Source: Fervidicoccus fontis Kam940 (GTDB lineage Archaea > Thermoproteota > Thermoprotei_A > Sulfolobales > Fervidicoccaceae). From it: a DNA stretch of 64,000 bases. The stretch covers positions 1,084,949 through 1,148,948 of the forward strand of contig NC_017461.1 in NCBI RefSeq assembly GCF_000258425.1. The letters run 5' to 3'. Made by a program: the position numbers and the translations under genes. The notes under the pieces are model-generated. The model was not told where the DNA came from and did not search any database. It was given only the letters and a program-made list of their open reading frames with translations. Of this stretch, positions 8,177 to 16,505 are shown piece by piece (the stretch's first letter is position 1; each line of letters begins with the position of its first letter).

Positions 8177-9334
8177 TTATAATTTGATCTTTTCTCTTGC
8201 TATTAATTTAATTTTCAGGCATTTATATTTGGGAAGAGGCAAAACGATAGTATTTGTATCAACACTAATTTTCTCAGGATTTTGTTCTATATTATTTATA
8301 TAAAATTCTCTCATGTAAAAAGGCGGCTTCACATAAATTCTTAATACTTTATCGTAGCTCAGGACATTGCATGCATATAATTCATACTCAAACTCTCTTT
8401 CGCTTAGATCTTTAATTTTTTGGCTGTGTAAGAAGGTGGAAGGGTCATTTATCTGAACTTTTGGTAACTTTGAAGAAAACAGGTTGTTCTCATCAACAAA
8501 TACTCTTAGATAACTTAACAATGAGTAATTTGGAAGTGTATCAAGTGAAATGATCGTTTTTCCTCTGTTTTCTACAAATATTTCTTTTTCTTCGTGTTTG
8601 AGAGTTATTGGATATAAAGATGCAAAGGTTATTGAGAAAGAAGGCTGCGATAGAATAATAAAATTGCTCGATAGCTTTTCTCCGTGAGAAAGAGTGTCGA
8701 TAACAATTCTATACGGCTGGATCCACTGTACTAAAGAGTTTATAGATATTGTGTTAATTCTTATATCTGATTTTTTATTAACTTGAAACATATTCCCCTC
8801 TTTAAACATAAATAACTCGTTTCCGCTACAGAAGTAATATGTGATCTCAGGCGTGAGGGTTTTTTCACAGCTCTCATTAAAATTTATATTTATTGGACCA
8901 ATGTTAAGCTCTTTTCCAATTTTTGTTTGGTTTTTTCTACTTATTTTTTTAACATTTCTATCGTTATCGTTCAGCTCATATGGGCCAGTTCCCTCTCCTT
9001 TGAAAAAGTATTTTTCACCCTCAATTTCTTGAATGAATGTTATTGGAAAAGGGTTGACTATACCTATAATGTTGCTTGCAGATATTTTTGTGTTTGTTTC
9101 ATGAATAGTTTTAATGGGTAACCAGCTAGTATTTTTCATAGGTGTTGTGGCTTCGCTCCACAGGATTTTTCTTGTTTTTTCAATGCTGTTACCTATACTT
9201 ACTTCTTCATTGTAATAGTCAATTATCATGATATTTTCATTATCGAATTTTTCGTCTAATGCTTTTTTCGCAGCGGAGTTGTTCTTTAGGATTTGCACGA
9301 TTTCCTTTAGCCCAACTATATTGAAACCATTCAT
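8177..9334 (-). CDS. Hypothetical protein, 385 residues
   Basis: I do not recognise this family. The protein is soluble, without signal peptide or membrane helix. A short helical N-terminus (LKEIVQILKNNSAAKKALDEKF) is followed by a predominantly beta-strand body rich in Asn, Ile and Ser, with few obvious catalytic motifs. Three Cys are scattered and do not make a zinc site. ATG 9334 has CGTGAAATGAT upstream. It is divergent from the zinc-ribbon gene at 9589, sharing a promoter region with repeated palindromic boxes. Codon use resembles its neighbours. Confidence 0.7.
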   Translation of the reverse strand: MNGFNIVGLKEIVQILKNNSAAKKALDEKFDNENIMIIDYYNEEVSIGNSIEKTRKILWSEATTPMKNTSWLPIKTIHETNTKISASNIIGIVNPFPITFIQEIEGEKYFFKGEGTGPYELNDNDRNVKKISRKNQTKIGKELNIGPININFNESCEKTLTPEITYYFCSGNELFMFKEGNMFQVNKKSDIRINTISINSLVQWIQPYRIVIDTLSHGEKLSSNFIILSQPSFSITFASLYPITLKHEEKEIFVENRGKTIISLDTLPNYSLLSYLRVFVDENNLFSSKLPKVQINDPSTFLHSQKIKDLSEREFEYELYACNVLSYDKVLRIYVKPPFYMREFYINNIEQNPEKISVDTNTIVLPLPKYKCLKIKLIAREKIKL

Positions 9335-9442
9335 ATCATTTCACGCTTTTATTGTTGATCTTTATTATTAATGAAGATTTTACTAAGTGAAGTTTAATTA
9401 TATATAAAAACGGCATGACGAAATTCCGTCCATAAAACAGTT

Positions 9443-9536
9443 GGTATTACTTTATAAATTTGAAAATTTCTATCTTTTCAAAATTTCAAACTCATGACAC
9501 TCATTAAGGTAATACAAAAAAAGTAAAGGTAATACC
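9443..9536. promoter_or_regulatory. Three GGTAWTAC palindromic boxes in a divergent promoter region
   Basis: GGTATTAC at 9443-9450, GGTAATAC at 9508-9515 and GGTAATACC at 9528-9536. The third is a perfect 9-nt palindrome and the first is its reverse-complement form. They lie in the 254-nt gap between divergent genes, beside TATA-like tracts (minus strand near 9396-9408; plus strand TTTATAAATTTG near 9451). They look like binding sites of a dimeric regulator; which gene they control cannot be told. Confidence 0.4.
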
Positions 9537-9588
9537 CTTATCGTCATTCATTTCTTTTTTTAATTCCTTAAATAAAAATGGTGATATC

Positions 9589-9900
9589 TTGCCAATCGTA
9601 TATAAATGTAAAAATTGCGGATATGTTTTTCATTATTTAGAGCATGTCGGTCAAGATTATATTGGCATTCCTTCATTAAATGAAATAATTGGAAAATATG
9701 GGTCAGTTTGTCCAAAATGCGGTAGTAAGTTGTCAAAACCGTCACAAGAGGATATCGTGATAACTTCATTATCGACTGCAGTAAAGAAAAATATGCTCCC
9801 AGTATCTGTAGGAGGTAGCTTATACGTGCTTTCAAGTATATTAGATACGAGCGTATACAAAGGAGAATTAGACAAAGTTAAGATTCCTGTCGAAAAATAA
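9589..9900 (+). CDS. Zinc-ribbon small protein
   Basis: The 103-residue product starts with a zinc ribbon: CKNCG at residues ~7-11 and CPKCG at ~43-47. A helical/strand tail follows (SVGGSLYVLSSILDTSVYKG) without recognised motifs. The TTG at 9589 has GGTGAT 4-5 nt upstream. Function is unknown; it may bind nucleic acid or a protein partner. Its 3' end overlaps the convergent kinase-like gene by 23 nt. Confidence 0.72.
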   Translation: MPIVYKCKNCGYVFHYLEHVGQDYIGIPSLNEIIGKYGSVCPKCGSKLSKPSQEDIVITSLSTAVKKNMLPVSVGGSLYVLSSILDTSVYKGELDKVKIPVEK

Positions 9901-10642
9901 TATTTAAAATCTTCTCAATTACTTTTTCTATTTCTTCTTGCATACATCTTTTTTTGAAGCAGTTTTTATACAAAATTAATAGTTCTCTTAGCTTGTTTTG
10001 TTTTATCTCATCGATTTTAAAACTCTTGGTAATCCTTTCATTAATTCTAGATTTCGAAAGGAAAAGAGCTGAAGATATTTGTAAAAAATTTGAGTTATTT
10101 CCGTTTATAGTTGAGCTACCGAAATCTAAGAAAATTGGAGTTATCTTTTCGCGATTTTTGATAAAGAAAACATGGTGATAAGGCCGGCTGAGCTCATTAT
10201 GAGATAATCTGATCGAGTCTAATTTTAAAGAATAGATCAGCAAACTTCTTAAGGCATCTTTTAACTCATCTTCGCTTGCACTAAAAATAAAGTCTGAGAT
10301 TGAAATTCCGTTTATTCTCTCCATTAATACGTGATACTTTGAAAAAGAATATAGTTCAGGCGCAATTTTTATCCCTGTTTTTTTAAAGTTTCTTTCCAAT
10401 ATATATAATGACATTCCTTCTTTTAATAGCGAAATTTCTCTATCTAATCTTACTACCTTTAAAGCGTATTTTTCATCCAGCGATAGAACAATTGAGTCTG
10501 TTCCTTTAGCTAGAAGTGTTAATTTTCTCCCCTCTAGGTCTAAGATTTTTTCAATTACTTCCTCAATTTCCAGGCATTTTTTTGCATATTTGTCATTAAA
10601 AGGAAAACAAATTACGTATTTCAAACTCTCCATTAATCTCAT
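9878..10642 (-). CDS. Predicted Ser/Thr protein kinase (COG2112-like)
   Basis: A 254-residue atypical kinase. LLAKGTDSIVLSLDEKYALKVVRLD gives a glycine-rich-like loop and the VAIK-type Lys near residue 62. LSHNELSRPYHHVFF replaces the HRD catalytic loop, and PIFLDFGSS is the metal-binding DFG. Such RIO/Bud32-like archaeal kinases are grouped as COG2112; substrates are unknown. It is 7 nt downstream of the CCA enzyme and co-directional with it. Start ATG 10642, or ATG 10633 three codons in. Confidence 0.75.
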   Translation of the reverse strand: MRLMESLKYVICFPFNDKYAKKCLEIEEVIEKILDLEGRKLTLLAKGTDSIVLSLDEKYALKVVRLDREISLLKEGMSLYILERNFKKTGIKIAPELYSFSKYHVLMERINGISISDFIFSASEDELKDALRSLLIYSLKLDSIRLSHNELSRPYHHVFFIKNREKITPIFLDFGSSTINGNNSNFLQISSALFLSKSRINERITKSFKIDEIKQNKLRELLILYKNCFKKRCMQEEIEKVIEKILNIIFRQES

Positions 10643-10649
10643 CTTAAAC

Positions 10650-12107
10650 TTAAGCGCCTTTAATTGTGTCTGAATATTTCGAGCTTTTCAAAGAAGATAT
10701 TTTTTCTTCGAATATAGAAAGGTAATATGGCATAATCCATTTGGGCTTGTTCATAATAAATGTCTTTAGCCAAACACCTCTTTTTCCTGAGAGTTTTTCA
10801 GTTCTCCAAGAAAGAATATACATGTCAACCAAAGAGTCTGCAAAATCAGAAATAGCAATTTCCTTTTTTCTTTCCAAGAGGAGCTGTAGTGCATTTAAAA
10901 ACTTTCTCTCATTAAGTGACCATAATCTACCGTCATCACCTATCCACGGTCCTTCAACGGGTCTTAAAATGTGCTCATTAATAAATGCGAAGAAATGCTC
11001 TTTAAAGAACATAGGCGGACCTATAGACACGTTTTTACTTGGCAAAAATATTGATGTTAGTAAACAAGCAATGTATGCTTCCTTTTTCTCATCGCTCCAA
11101 GGTTCGCATTTGACGACATCAAACCCCTCATTCTTCAAGATATTAAAGGCATTTTTGCTCATTCTTTTTAGCTCTCCCCATATAACATCTTTACTAATTT
11201 CTTTACGGATTTCAAACTCGATTATTACAACGTTTTTATAGTAAGGCTCAAGCGATTCAAAATTTATTGTACTGATGACTTTTTCATCATTATCCTCTTC
11301 GAAGAAATAAAGCGTTGGTTTCTTTAAATAAAGCTTCGAAGCAGAAGAAAATTCAAATATTTTTCTTTTTGATACTGCAGCTGCAACATTTCTTTCACTA
11401 TCTGTAGGGTCTTCGACTATCATAGGACAATTCTCATATTTGCTTAAGAGACGCTTTATTGATTCGCTACTTGAAAATGATATCTTTATGGGGATTCTCC
11501 ACTCAGATGCTTTATTCAGTAGCTCTCTGAAACCTCCATATTTTATTGTTAAAAGCTCAATCAAGTATCCAGAAAATCCCTCGATTTTTGTCTCTGCTCC
11601 ATAAACACCAATACTTCTTGCAAACTTTTTTGCAACTCTAATTTCATCCCTAAGCTCCGGAGTGGTATTTTCAAGTATAAAAAGCGTATGAAGAGGGGTT
11701 CTATCCACAGCTGTTTTAGTTCTCTTTCCTTTTTCGTATTTAATAGCTGGAACAATGTCGACGTTGTACTCATCCACTTTTATTGTTAGGTAAGGATGCT
11801 CGGCATATTGCTTTGCAGGTTCATATTCATTTAAAATACTCGCCAATTTATTAACAATGGATTCAAAGTCTTTTTTATCAAGCTCATTTTCAAAAACGAT
11901 AAAAACGTCCATTTCAGGGCTTGTTCTGAGCCATGTATCCTTAGCTATGCTTCCTTCAAGCAATACCTCAAATTTTTCGTTACTCGCTTTCAATCCTTCA
12001 ATTATCTTGTTTTTTACTATATTAAAAATAGCATTTGCCTTAGCCCTATCTTCATCAGTCGGCTTTATTTTTTTTAAAATTTCAACTTCAATAGAAGAAA
12101 GGGTCAT
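10650..12107 (-). CDS. cca: CCA-adding enzyme (archaeal class I tRNA nucleotidyltransferase)
   Basis: Adds or repairs the tRNA 3' CCA. The tRNA-Arg gene in this window encodes no CCA, so the enzyme is needed. GSIAKDTWLRTSPEMDVFIVF carries the two catalytic carboxylates as E-x-D (archaeal CCA enzymes use Glu and Asp here). The third is in YNVDIVPAIKY near residue 115. HTLFILENT, RVAKKFARSIGVYGAETKIEGFSGYLIELL and the C-terminal region fit the class I fold. 485 aa is typical. ATG 12107 is preceded by GGAAGGATAG. First or second in a run thpR-cca-kinase. Confidence 0.93.
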   Translation of the reverse strand: MTLSSIEVEILKKIKPTDEDRAKANAIFNIVKNKIIEGLKASNEKFEVLLEGSIAKDTWLRTSPEMDVFIVFENELDKKDFESIVNKLASILNEYEPAKQYAEHPYLTIKVDEYNVDIVPAIKYEKGKRTKTAVDRTPLHTLFILENTTPELRDEIRVAKKFARSIGVYGAETKIEGFSGYLIELLTIKYGGFRELLNKASEWRIPIKISFSSSESIKRLLSKYENCPMIVEDPTDSERNVAAAVSKRKIFEFSSASKLYLKKPTLYFFEEDNDEKVISTINFESLEPYYKNVVIIEFEIRKEISKDVIWGELKRMSKNAFNILKNEGFDVVKCEPWSDEKKEAYIACLLTSIFLPSKNVSIGPPMFFKEHFFAFINEHILRPVEGPWIGDDGRLWSLNERKFLNALQLLLERKKEIAISDFADSLVDMYILSWRTEKLSGKRGVWLKTFIMNKPKWIMPYYLSIFEEKISSLKSSKYSDTIKGA

Positions 12108-12110
12108 TAT

Positions 12111-12680
12111 CTATCCTTCCCTAAGGTCTTTTGATAGTATATCATCATATATTGGACCTTTTGGCGTAAGTGTGCTTTTTTTAAGTTTTAATTTGTCGAA
12201 AACTACTTCGCCAATTTCAATACTTGAAAACTCATTTATAAAGCTCGCGAGCCTTTTGATATTTTCTCTCCCCTTTATTCTCGCAATAGTAAGATGGGGG
12301 GTAAAGTCCTTTTCCCTTTCAAAAGGAACTTTATGAGCTACTAAGCTACTTGATACCTTTTTGTACAACTCCATAATAGAGATGCTCGCTTTATCGTCAA
12401 CTCCTATCCAAACAACTCTCGGCGAGTTTGAATTTGGAAAAGCTCCAATTCCCTTGAGTTTTGCTTTAATTTTCGTATGCTCTATTTCTTTAATTGCTTC
12501 TATTGCATCTTGAAGAGTGTCTTCACTAATTTCTCCGATGAATGCAAGAGTTATATGAAGATTCTCCTTTTCTACAACTTTCATAGGAACTTTTAATGAT
12601 AGCATCTGCTCTTCAATGTTAATAATTTTCGAGACAACATTTGGATCATTAACCTCTATTGCCACAAATGTCCGAACCAA
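12111..12680 (-). CDS. thpR: RNA 2',3'-cyclic phosphodiesterase (ThpR, 2H family)
   Basis: 2H phosphoesterase with the paired motifs HITLAFIGE and HLTIARIKG, each H-x-T, that form the active site. These enzymes open 2',3'-cyclic phosphates and can make 2'-5' RNA links. A role in tRNA half or splice-product processing is suggested by neighbours cca and the EndA-like gene, but is inferred. Start TTG 12680 follows GGGGAAG and gives the usual MVRTFVAIEV N-terminus; the frame extends 9 codons further. Ends 3 nt before cca. Confidence 0.9.
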   Translation of the reverse strand: MVRTFVAIEVNDPNVVSKIINIEEQMLSLKVPMKVVEKENLHITLAFIGEISEDTLQDAIEAIKEIEHTKIKAKLKGIGAFPNSNSPRVVWIGVDDKASISIMELYKKVSSSLVAHKVPFEREKDFTPHLTIARIKGRENIKRLASFINEFSSIEIGEVVFDKLKLKKSTLTPKGPIYDDILSKDLREG

Positions 12681-12751
12681 AATACTTCCCCATTTTATTA
12701 TTATCAATACAACATAGTATTAAATAATATTTTTATCAATACAAAAGAAGC

Positions 12752-13204
12752 TCATGAAAACTTTTCAAATGTATAGTAAGATACGTCTCCGTGTTTATCT
12801 ACTACAGCTAAAATCGCTTCTCTATTTAGTCTCTTAGCCGCATCTAATAAATCTAGAAGAGTAGAAACCTTAAATTCAAAAGTTTCTTCATATACAAATA
12901 CTAAGCTAATTGGCTTATTATTCTGATAAAGAGTAAAGCTGTTTTGAAAAGGTCCATACTTCAATATTCTGCCTCTTTCTCGCAGATCATAGTATACAGA
13001 AAATAGAATCCAGGCATTATTCTCTAATTGAGATCTATCTAAAACGATGTCGTACCATTCTAAAGTTTTTTGGTCTTCGTCAGTTATAATAATCTTTCCT
13101 TTTTTGCACATGTATACAGTTTCATAAAAATCCAGCTTTTCTCCAGTGTAACATACGAGCTCTCTTTTTTCCCTTAAGTATTTAGCTTTTGTACATTCTT
13201 TCAC
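12752..13204 (-). CDS. tRNA-splicing endonuclease structural (beta) subunit-like
   Basis: The C-terminal half matches the EndA catalytic-domain fold: YYDLRERGRILKYGPFQNSF, then a core strand, the LLDAAKRLNREAILAVVD helix-strand and KHGDVSYYTFEKF. The catalytic His is missing after the Tyr segment, and the usual Lys of the rK..vLAvvD motif is Arg. I therefore call it the non-catalytic subunit of the crenarchaeal heteromeric enzyme; the catalytic partner is not in this window. GTG 13204 lies 5 nt after GGTGAAGC. Confidence 0.8.
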   Translation of the reverse strand: MKECTKAKYLREKRELVCYTGEKLDFYETVYMCKKGKIIITDEDQKTLEWYDIVLDRSQLENNAWILFSVYYDLRERGRILKYGPFQNSFTLYQNNKPISLVFVYEETFEFKVSTLLDLLDAAKRLNREAILAVVDKHGDVSYYTFEKFS

Positions 13205-13389
13205 TTATGCTTCACCACTATGTTAAATTCATAATCTGCAATATTTTATAAATGAAATTTTAAGCATAATAGTATGAACATCAGAAATTTATATTAGTAT
13301 GAATAAAACTAATATTAACAAATATCTTTTGACTATAATTGCGACTAAATAAATTTTTGATTCTTAAATCTAAAAGGGTGAAATTAACT

Positions 13390-13665
13390 TTGGGACAGAA
13401 TTCAATTAAAGACGAAATAATAGAATCTATAATTTCTGCGGGTCTTCTTGAAGATTTAATTTCATACTTGAGCAAAAATGGAATCGATATAGATGGGATA
13501 AAGAAAATTACCGATATAGACGAAGAGGTTTTGTTAAAATATGCAAAAGAAAAAGGGCTGCTATTTGAAAGCGACCCATCTCAAGTACTAGAAAAAACTG
13601 ATGAATATGAAGATATAGAACCTTACGAACAAAGACCAAAAACTCCTCCAAAAAATAAAAGATAA
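13390..13665 (+). CDS. Hypothetical acidic small protein
   Basis: No family recognised. The TTG at 13390 sits 8 nt after GGGTGA; the longer frame from 13339 lacks a ribosome site. The 91-residue product has a helical body (IKDEIIESIISAGLLEDLISYL; DIDEEVLLKYAKEKGLL) and a disordered, charged tail (EYEDIEPYEQRPKTPPKNKR). No membrane segment. It stands 18 nt before a solitary hairpin element and upstream of the encapsulin operon, with its own promoter. Confidence 0.6.
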   Translation: MGQNSIKDEIIESIISAGLLEDLISYLSKNGIDIDGIKKITDIDEEVLLKYAKEKGLLFESDPSQVLEKTDEYEDIEPYEQRPKTPPKNKR

Positions 13666-13679
13666 TTCTGTTTTTCTTT

Positions 13680-13722
<43 letters not shown>

Positions 13723-13805
13723 AATCGAGGCGATTAAGATACCTGATAATCCAGTAGGTGAAAGAGCGTTTAAAGGTTTTTTAAAGGATAATCCCACTAT
13801 AATCA

Positions 13806-13842
13806 TTTCCTAAAATTAATTTTTCCTAAAAATATATATTTT
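13806..13842 (+). promoter_or_regulatory. Encapsulin operon promoter with repeated TTTCCTAAAA
   Basis: TTTCCTAAAA occurs at 13806-13815 and again at 13822-13831, 16 bp apart. The second copy abuts the TATA-like AAAAATATATATTTT (about 13828-13842). The encapsulin ATG is 48 nt past the TATA end. Two copies on nearly the same helix face, overlapping the BRE/TATA, are a reasonable operator for an iron- or stress-responsive regulator. The regulator is unknown. Confidence 0.45.
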
Positions 13843-13889
13843 GAATTTTTATAATTATTAAGAAATTAATAAAATACAAGGTGTAAAAA

Positions 13890-14972
13890 ATGTTATCTAA
13901 AAATCCATTGGAAATTCCTATGGATAGGAAATTAAAAGCTAATGAAATTGCCGATGCGTTGAGGCTTTCGATAATTGCTGAATTGGACGCAATAAATCTA
14001 TATTTGCAACTTTCAAAGTCTGTTGAAGATGAGAACGTTAAGAAAGTTTTTGAAGACGTAGCTAAGGAAGAGAAAACTCATGTCGGAGAATTCCTTGCAC
14101 TTCTTAATTCTTTAGATGCGGAACAAAAGAGTGAGCTTGAGGCTGGACTCAAAGAAGTAAAGGAGCTAACTTCTATGAACATAAAAGATGACCCAAGCAA
14201 CTTAGTATCCAATGAGGAAAAGAAAGAAGAAAATAAGGTTAAGAACAGTAATGGAGATTTTCTTTCTATTGTTGTAAATGAATATCAAAAAGCTCTTGAA
14301 GAAATGAGGATTTTCAGAAAATATTTACCTATAAAAAGAATCGAAAAAGGCACTCAGGCTATATTTGTTGAGAAAAGTGATGAAAAAGGAGAAAGAGAAA
14401 TAATTCCTCTAAATGAGATAGAGTCTTATTTTATAGTCTCGCAAATGTCAATAGATTCTATAGATAAAAACGGGGAATTGGAGGCTCCCGACTTATACAG
14501 ATCTGCGTTGGAACTATCTAATAATGAAGATCGCTTGATACTTGAGACTATATTGAATCGCGAAGGTACGATAAAGTTACCAGTTGACGAGTGGAATGAA
14601 CCGTCTCAGTCTGTAAATGATATAGCTAATGCTTTTACGGAGATTTTAAGATCAGGAGCAACTAAGCCATTTGCATTGTTTATAAGCCCGAAAAAATATG
14701 TGAAGCTTTTGGCAATAAGCGATAAAACTGGAACTACAGATCTTGAGAGGATCAAAGCTTTTATTGATAATATAGTTATTCTTCCGATTTTACCTGATAA
14801 TGTGACCATAATAGTTTCATTGCAGCCCAGAATTCTGGAATTAGTAATTGGCATTGACAGTGAAATAAGATATCTCGGTCCAGAAAAGGGTTACCACAAC
14901 TTTAGAGCAAGGGAAAAGCTCGCTTTAAAAGTAAAGGATGCGAGAGGAATAGCTATATTGGAGGGGAAATAA
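13890..14972 (+). CDS. Encapsulin shell protein with N-terminal fused ferritin-like domain
   Basis: Residues 1-~100 are a two-helix ferritin-like (EncFtn/rubrerythrin-like) domain with IIAELDAINLYLQLS (Glu31) and AKEEKTHVGEF (E61-x-x-H64). A charged linker of about 20 residues follows. Residues ~123-360 are an HK97-fold encapsulin (linocin-M18 type): YLPIKRIEKGTQAIFV, EIESYFIVSQ, ILNREGTIKLP, FALFISPKKYVKLL and a C-terminal GIAILEGK. The order and the opening residues closely match the Pyrococcus furiosus fused encapsulin (family 1) as I remember it. The expected product is an iron-storing icosahedral nanocompartment with ferroxidase inside. ATG 13890 is preceded by GGTG. It is 2 nt from the next ferritin-like gene. 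Confidence 0.93.
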   Translation: MLSKNPLEIPMDRKLKANEIADALRLSIIAELDAINLYLQLSKSVEDENVKKVFEDVAKEEKTHVGEFLALLNSLDAEQKSELEAGLKEVKELTSMNIKDDPSNLVSNEEKKEENKVKNSNGDFLSIVVNEYQKALEEMRIFRKYLPIKRIEKGTQAIFVEKSDEKGEREIIPLNEIESYFIVSQMSIDSIDKNGELEAPDLYRSALELSNNEDRLILETILNREGTIKLPVDEWNEPSQSVNDIANAFTEILRSGATKPFALFISPKKYVKLLAISDKTGTTDLERIKAFIDNIVILPILPDNVTIIVSLQPRILELVIGIDSEIRYLGPEKGYHNFRAREKLALKVKDARGIAILEGK

Positions 14973-14974
14973 AG

Positions 14975-15451
14975 TTGGTTGAAGAAGAAATTAAGAAAGA
15001 AGTGAAGGAATTCGCAATTTTAGAAAAAGAATATGCTAAAATCCTTTTGGAGCTCTCAAAGAAGATAAAGCATAAGGCTTTGAGTTCTATTTTTGAATCA
15101 CTCTCAAAAGATTCTGAGAAGCATGCCACATTGTATGAAACGATATCAGAGCTATTAAGCAACGAACAGCCTTTTATTTCGGAAGAGGACTTTCGGCTGA
15201 TTGAACGTACCATAAATGAACATATAACAACAGAAGCAAAAATGATAGAAGAATCTAGAAAAATTCTAAATAACATAAAAGATCCTAGGGTTAGGTTATT
15301 AGCCGCTATCATATACGAAGATGAAGAAAAGCACCATAAGCTTCTACTTACTGTCAAGGAAGACATTGCAAAAAAAGAGACATTTTCTGAAACAGATTTC
15401 TGGAATATGGTTTGGAGAGATAGCCCATATCACGGAGCCCCAGGAGGATAA
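14975..15451 (+). CDS. Ferritin-like four-helix protein, probable encapsulin partner
   Basis: A 158-residue four-helix bundle: helix A with E17/E19, helix B KDSEKHATLYE, helix C TTEAKMIEES (Glu87), helix D IIYEDEEKHHKLLL (E117-x-x-H120). In helix B the usual first Glu of ExxH is Ser47, so one iron ligand may be lost or replaced by Glu48. After the bundle comes an extended tail WNMVWRDSPYHGAPGG, a candidate docking peptide. TTG 14975 is 2 nt after the encapsulin stop, with GGAGGGGAAA before it. Co-transcription and a cargo or accessory role are inferred. Confidence 0.82.
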   Translation: MVEEEIKKEVKEFAILEKEYAKILLELSKKIKHKALSSIFESLSKDSEKHATLYETISELLSNEQPFISEEDFRLIERTINEHITTEAKMIEESRKILNNIKDPRVRLLAAIIYEDEEKHHKLLLTVKEDIAKKETFSETDFWNMVWRDSPYHGAPGG

Positions 15452-15456
15452 AAAAT

Positions 15457-16370
15457 ATGTTATTCTTTTTTTTGACTGCAGAAACTCTTGATATCCTTAA
15501 ACTTATAGTCAAAATACCTGTTTTAGAACTAAATAAAATCAAACTAAAAAAATTACAGATTATTTGTGAAGCTCGAATAACTCAATCCTACTGGCAGTCA
15601 CAAAGATAGAATAGCTCTATACATGGTAAGTTCTGCAATCAAAGAGCATAATCTCAAACTAGGAGAATATATAGTTGAAGCTTCGAGTGGAAATACTGCT
15701 ATATATGTTGCATTTGTAGCGAGAAAATTAGGTCTTAATCCAATAATTGTAGTTTCCCGGCAAACTAGTGTAGCAAAAGTTAAATTAATAAAGATTTTAG
15801 GAGCTGAAATATTTTACGGTTCAGATGATAAGGATGCTGATGATTATTATATCAAATAAGCAAAAAAAGATCGCCGAAGAGAAAGGAGGAGTTTTTTTGA
15901 ACCAATACGAAGATAAAAATAACTTCAGGGCACATTATGAAACAACAGGTCCAGAAATATGGAGTCAAATGAATGGAAAAATTGACGCTTTTGTGATGGG
16001 AATTGGAACAAGGGGAATGTAATGGAAGTTGGAAGATACTTGAAAGAAAAGGACAAAAAAATTATTGGCATAATACCGGAAGGTTCTAGACTTGCAGGGG
16101 AAAAGGTTATGAAAGAATAGAAGGTTTAATGCATAAAGATATTCCGGGCCTTCTTGATAAAAAAATCTTGGATGGCTTAATTGAAGTAAAATTTTCAGAT
16201 GCAAAAGAAATGACGGAAAAATTAGCAAAAGAAGAAAAGGGATTCTTGCCGGTTATTCCTCTGGTGCTAATGTGTATGCTTCACAAAAATTAGCAGAGAA
16301 TATTGAAAGCAATTCTACGATTGTAACTGTAATAGTAGATTCCATCTTAAGATATTTGACTGAATCATGA
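15457..16370 (+). pseudogene. Decayed cysteine synthase/PLP fold-type II gene
   Basis: Pieces of one protein lie in order in different frames. They are VKIPVLELNKIK, then (after a shift) LFVKLE-stop-LNPTGSHKDR with the PLP lysine, then EASSGNTAIYVAFVARKLG and [20 protein letters not shown]. After these come [14 protein letters not shown] and [11 protein letters not shown], then RYLKEKDKKIIGIIPEGS and a final SSGANVYASQKLAENI. At least one nonsense codon and several frameshifts interrupt it. An ATG at 15457 behind GGAGG, 5 nt after the ferritin-like gene, shows it was once the third gene of that operon. Confidence 0.85.
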
Positions 16371-16505
16371 GCAAATAAGCTTAATTACTTTTTTATTACA
16401 ATATTCATTTTTGCTCACGAGAGATACATCCTTTAGGGCGAAAAGTTAAGTATAAATAACAAAGATAGAAAGCTTTAGGGATATTCCCTAAAAAACAGAA
16501 GTCAA

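Noticed and set aside
10741-11241. 166-aa plus-strand frame opposite the CCA enzyme
   Set aside because: It is the antisense shadow of cca, whose protein matches a known family over full length.
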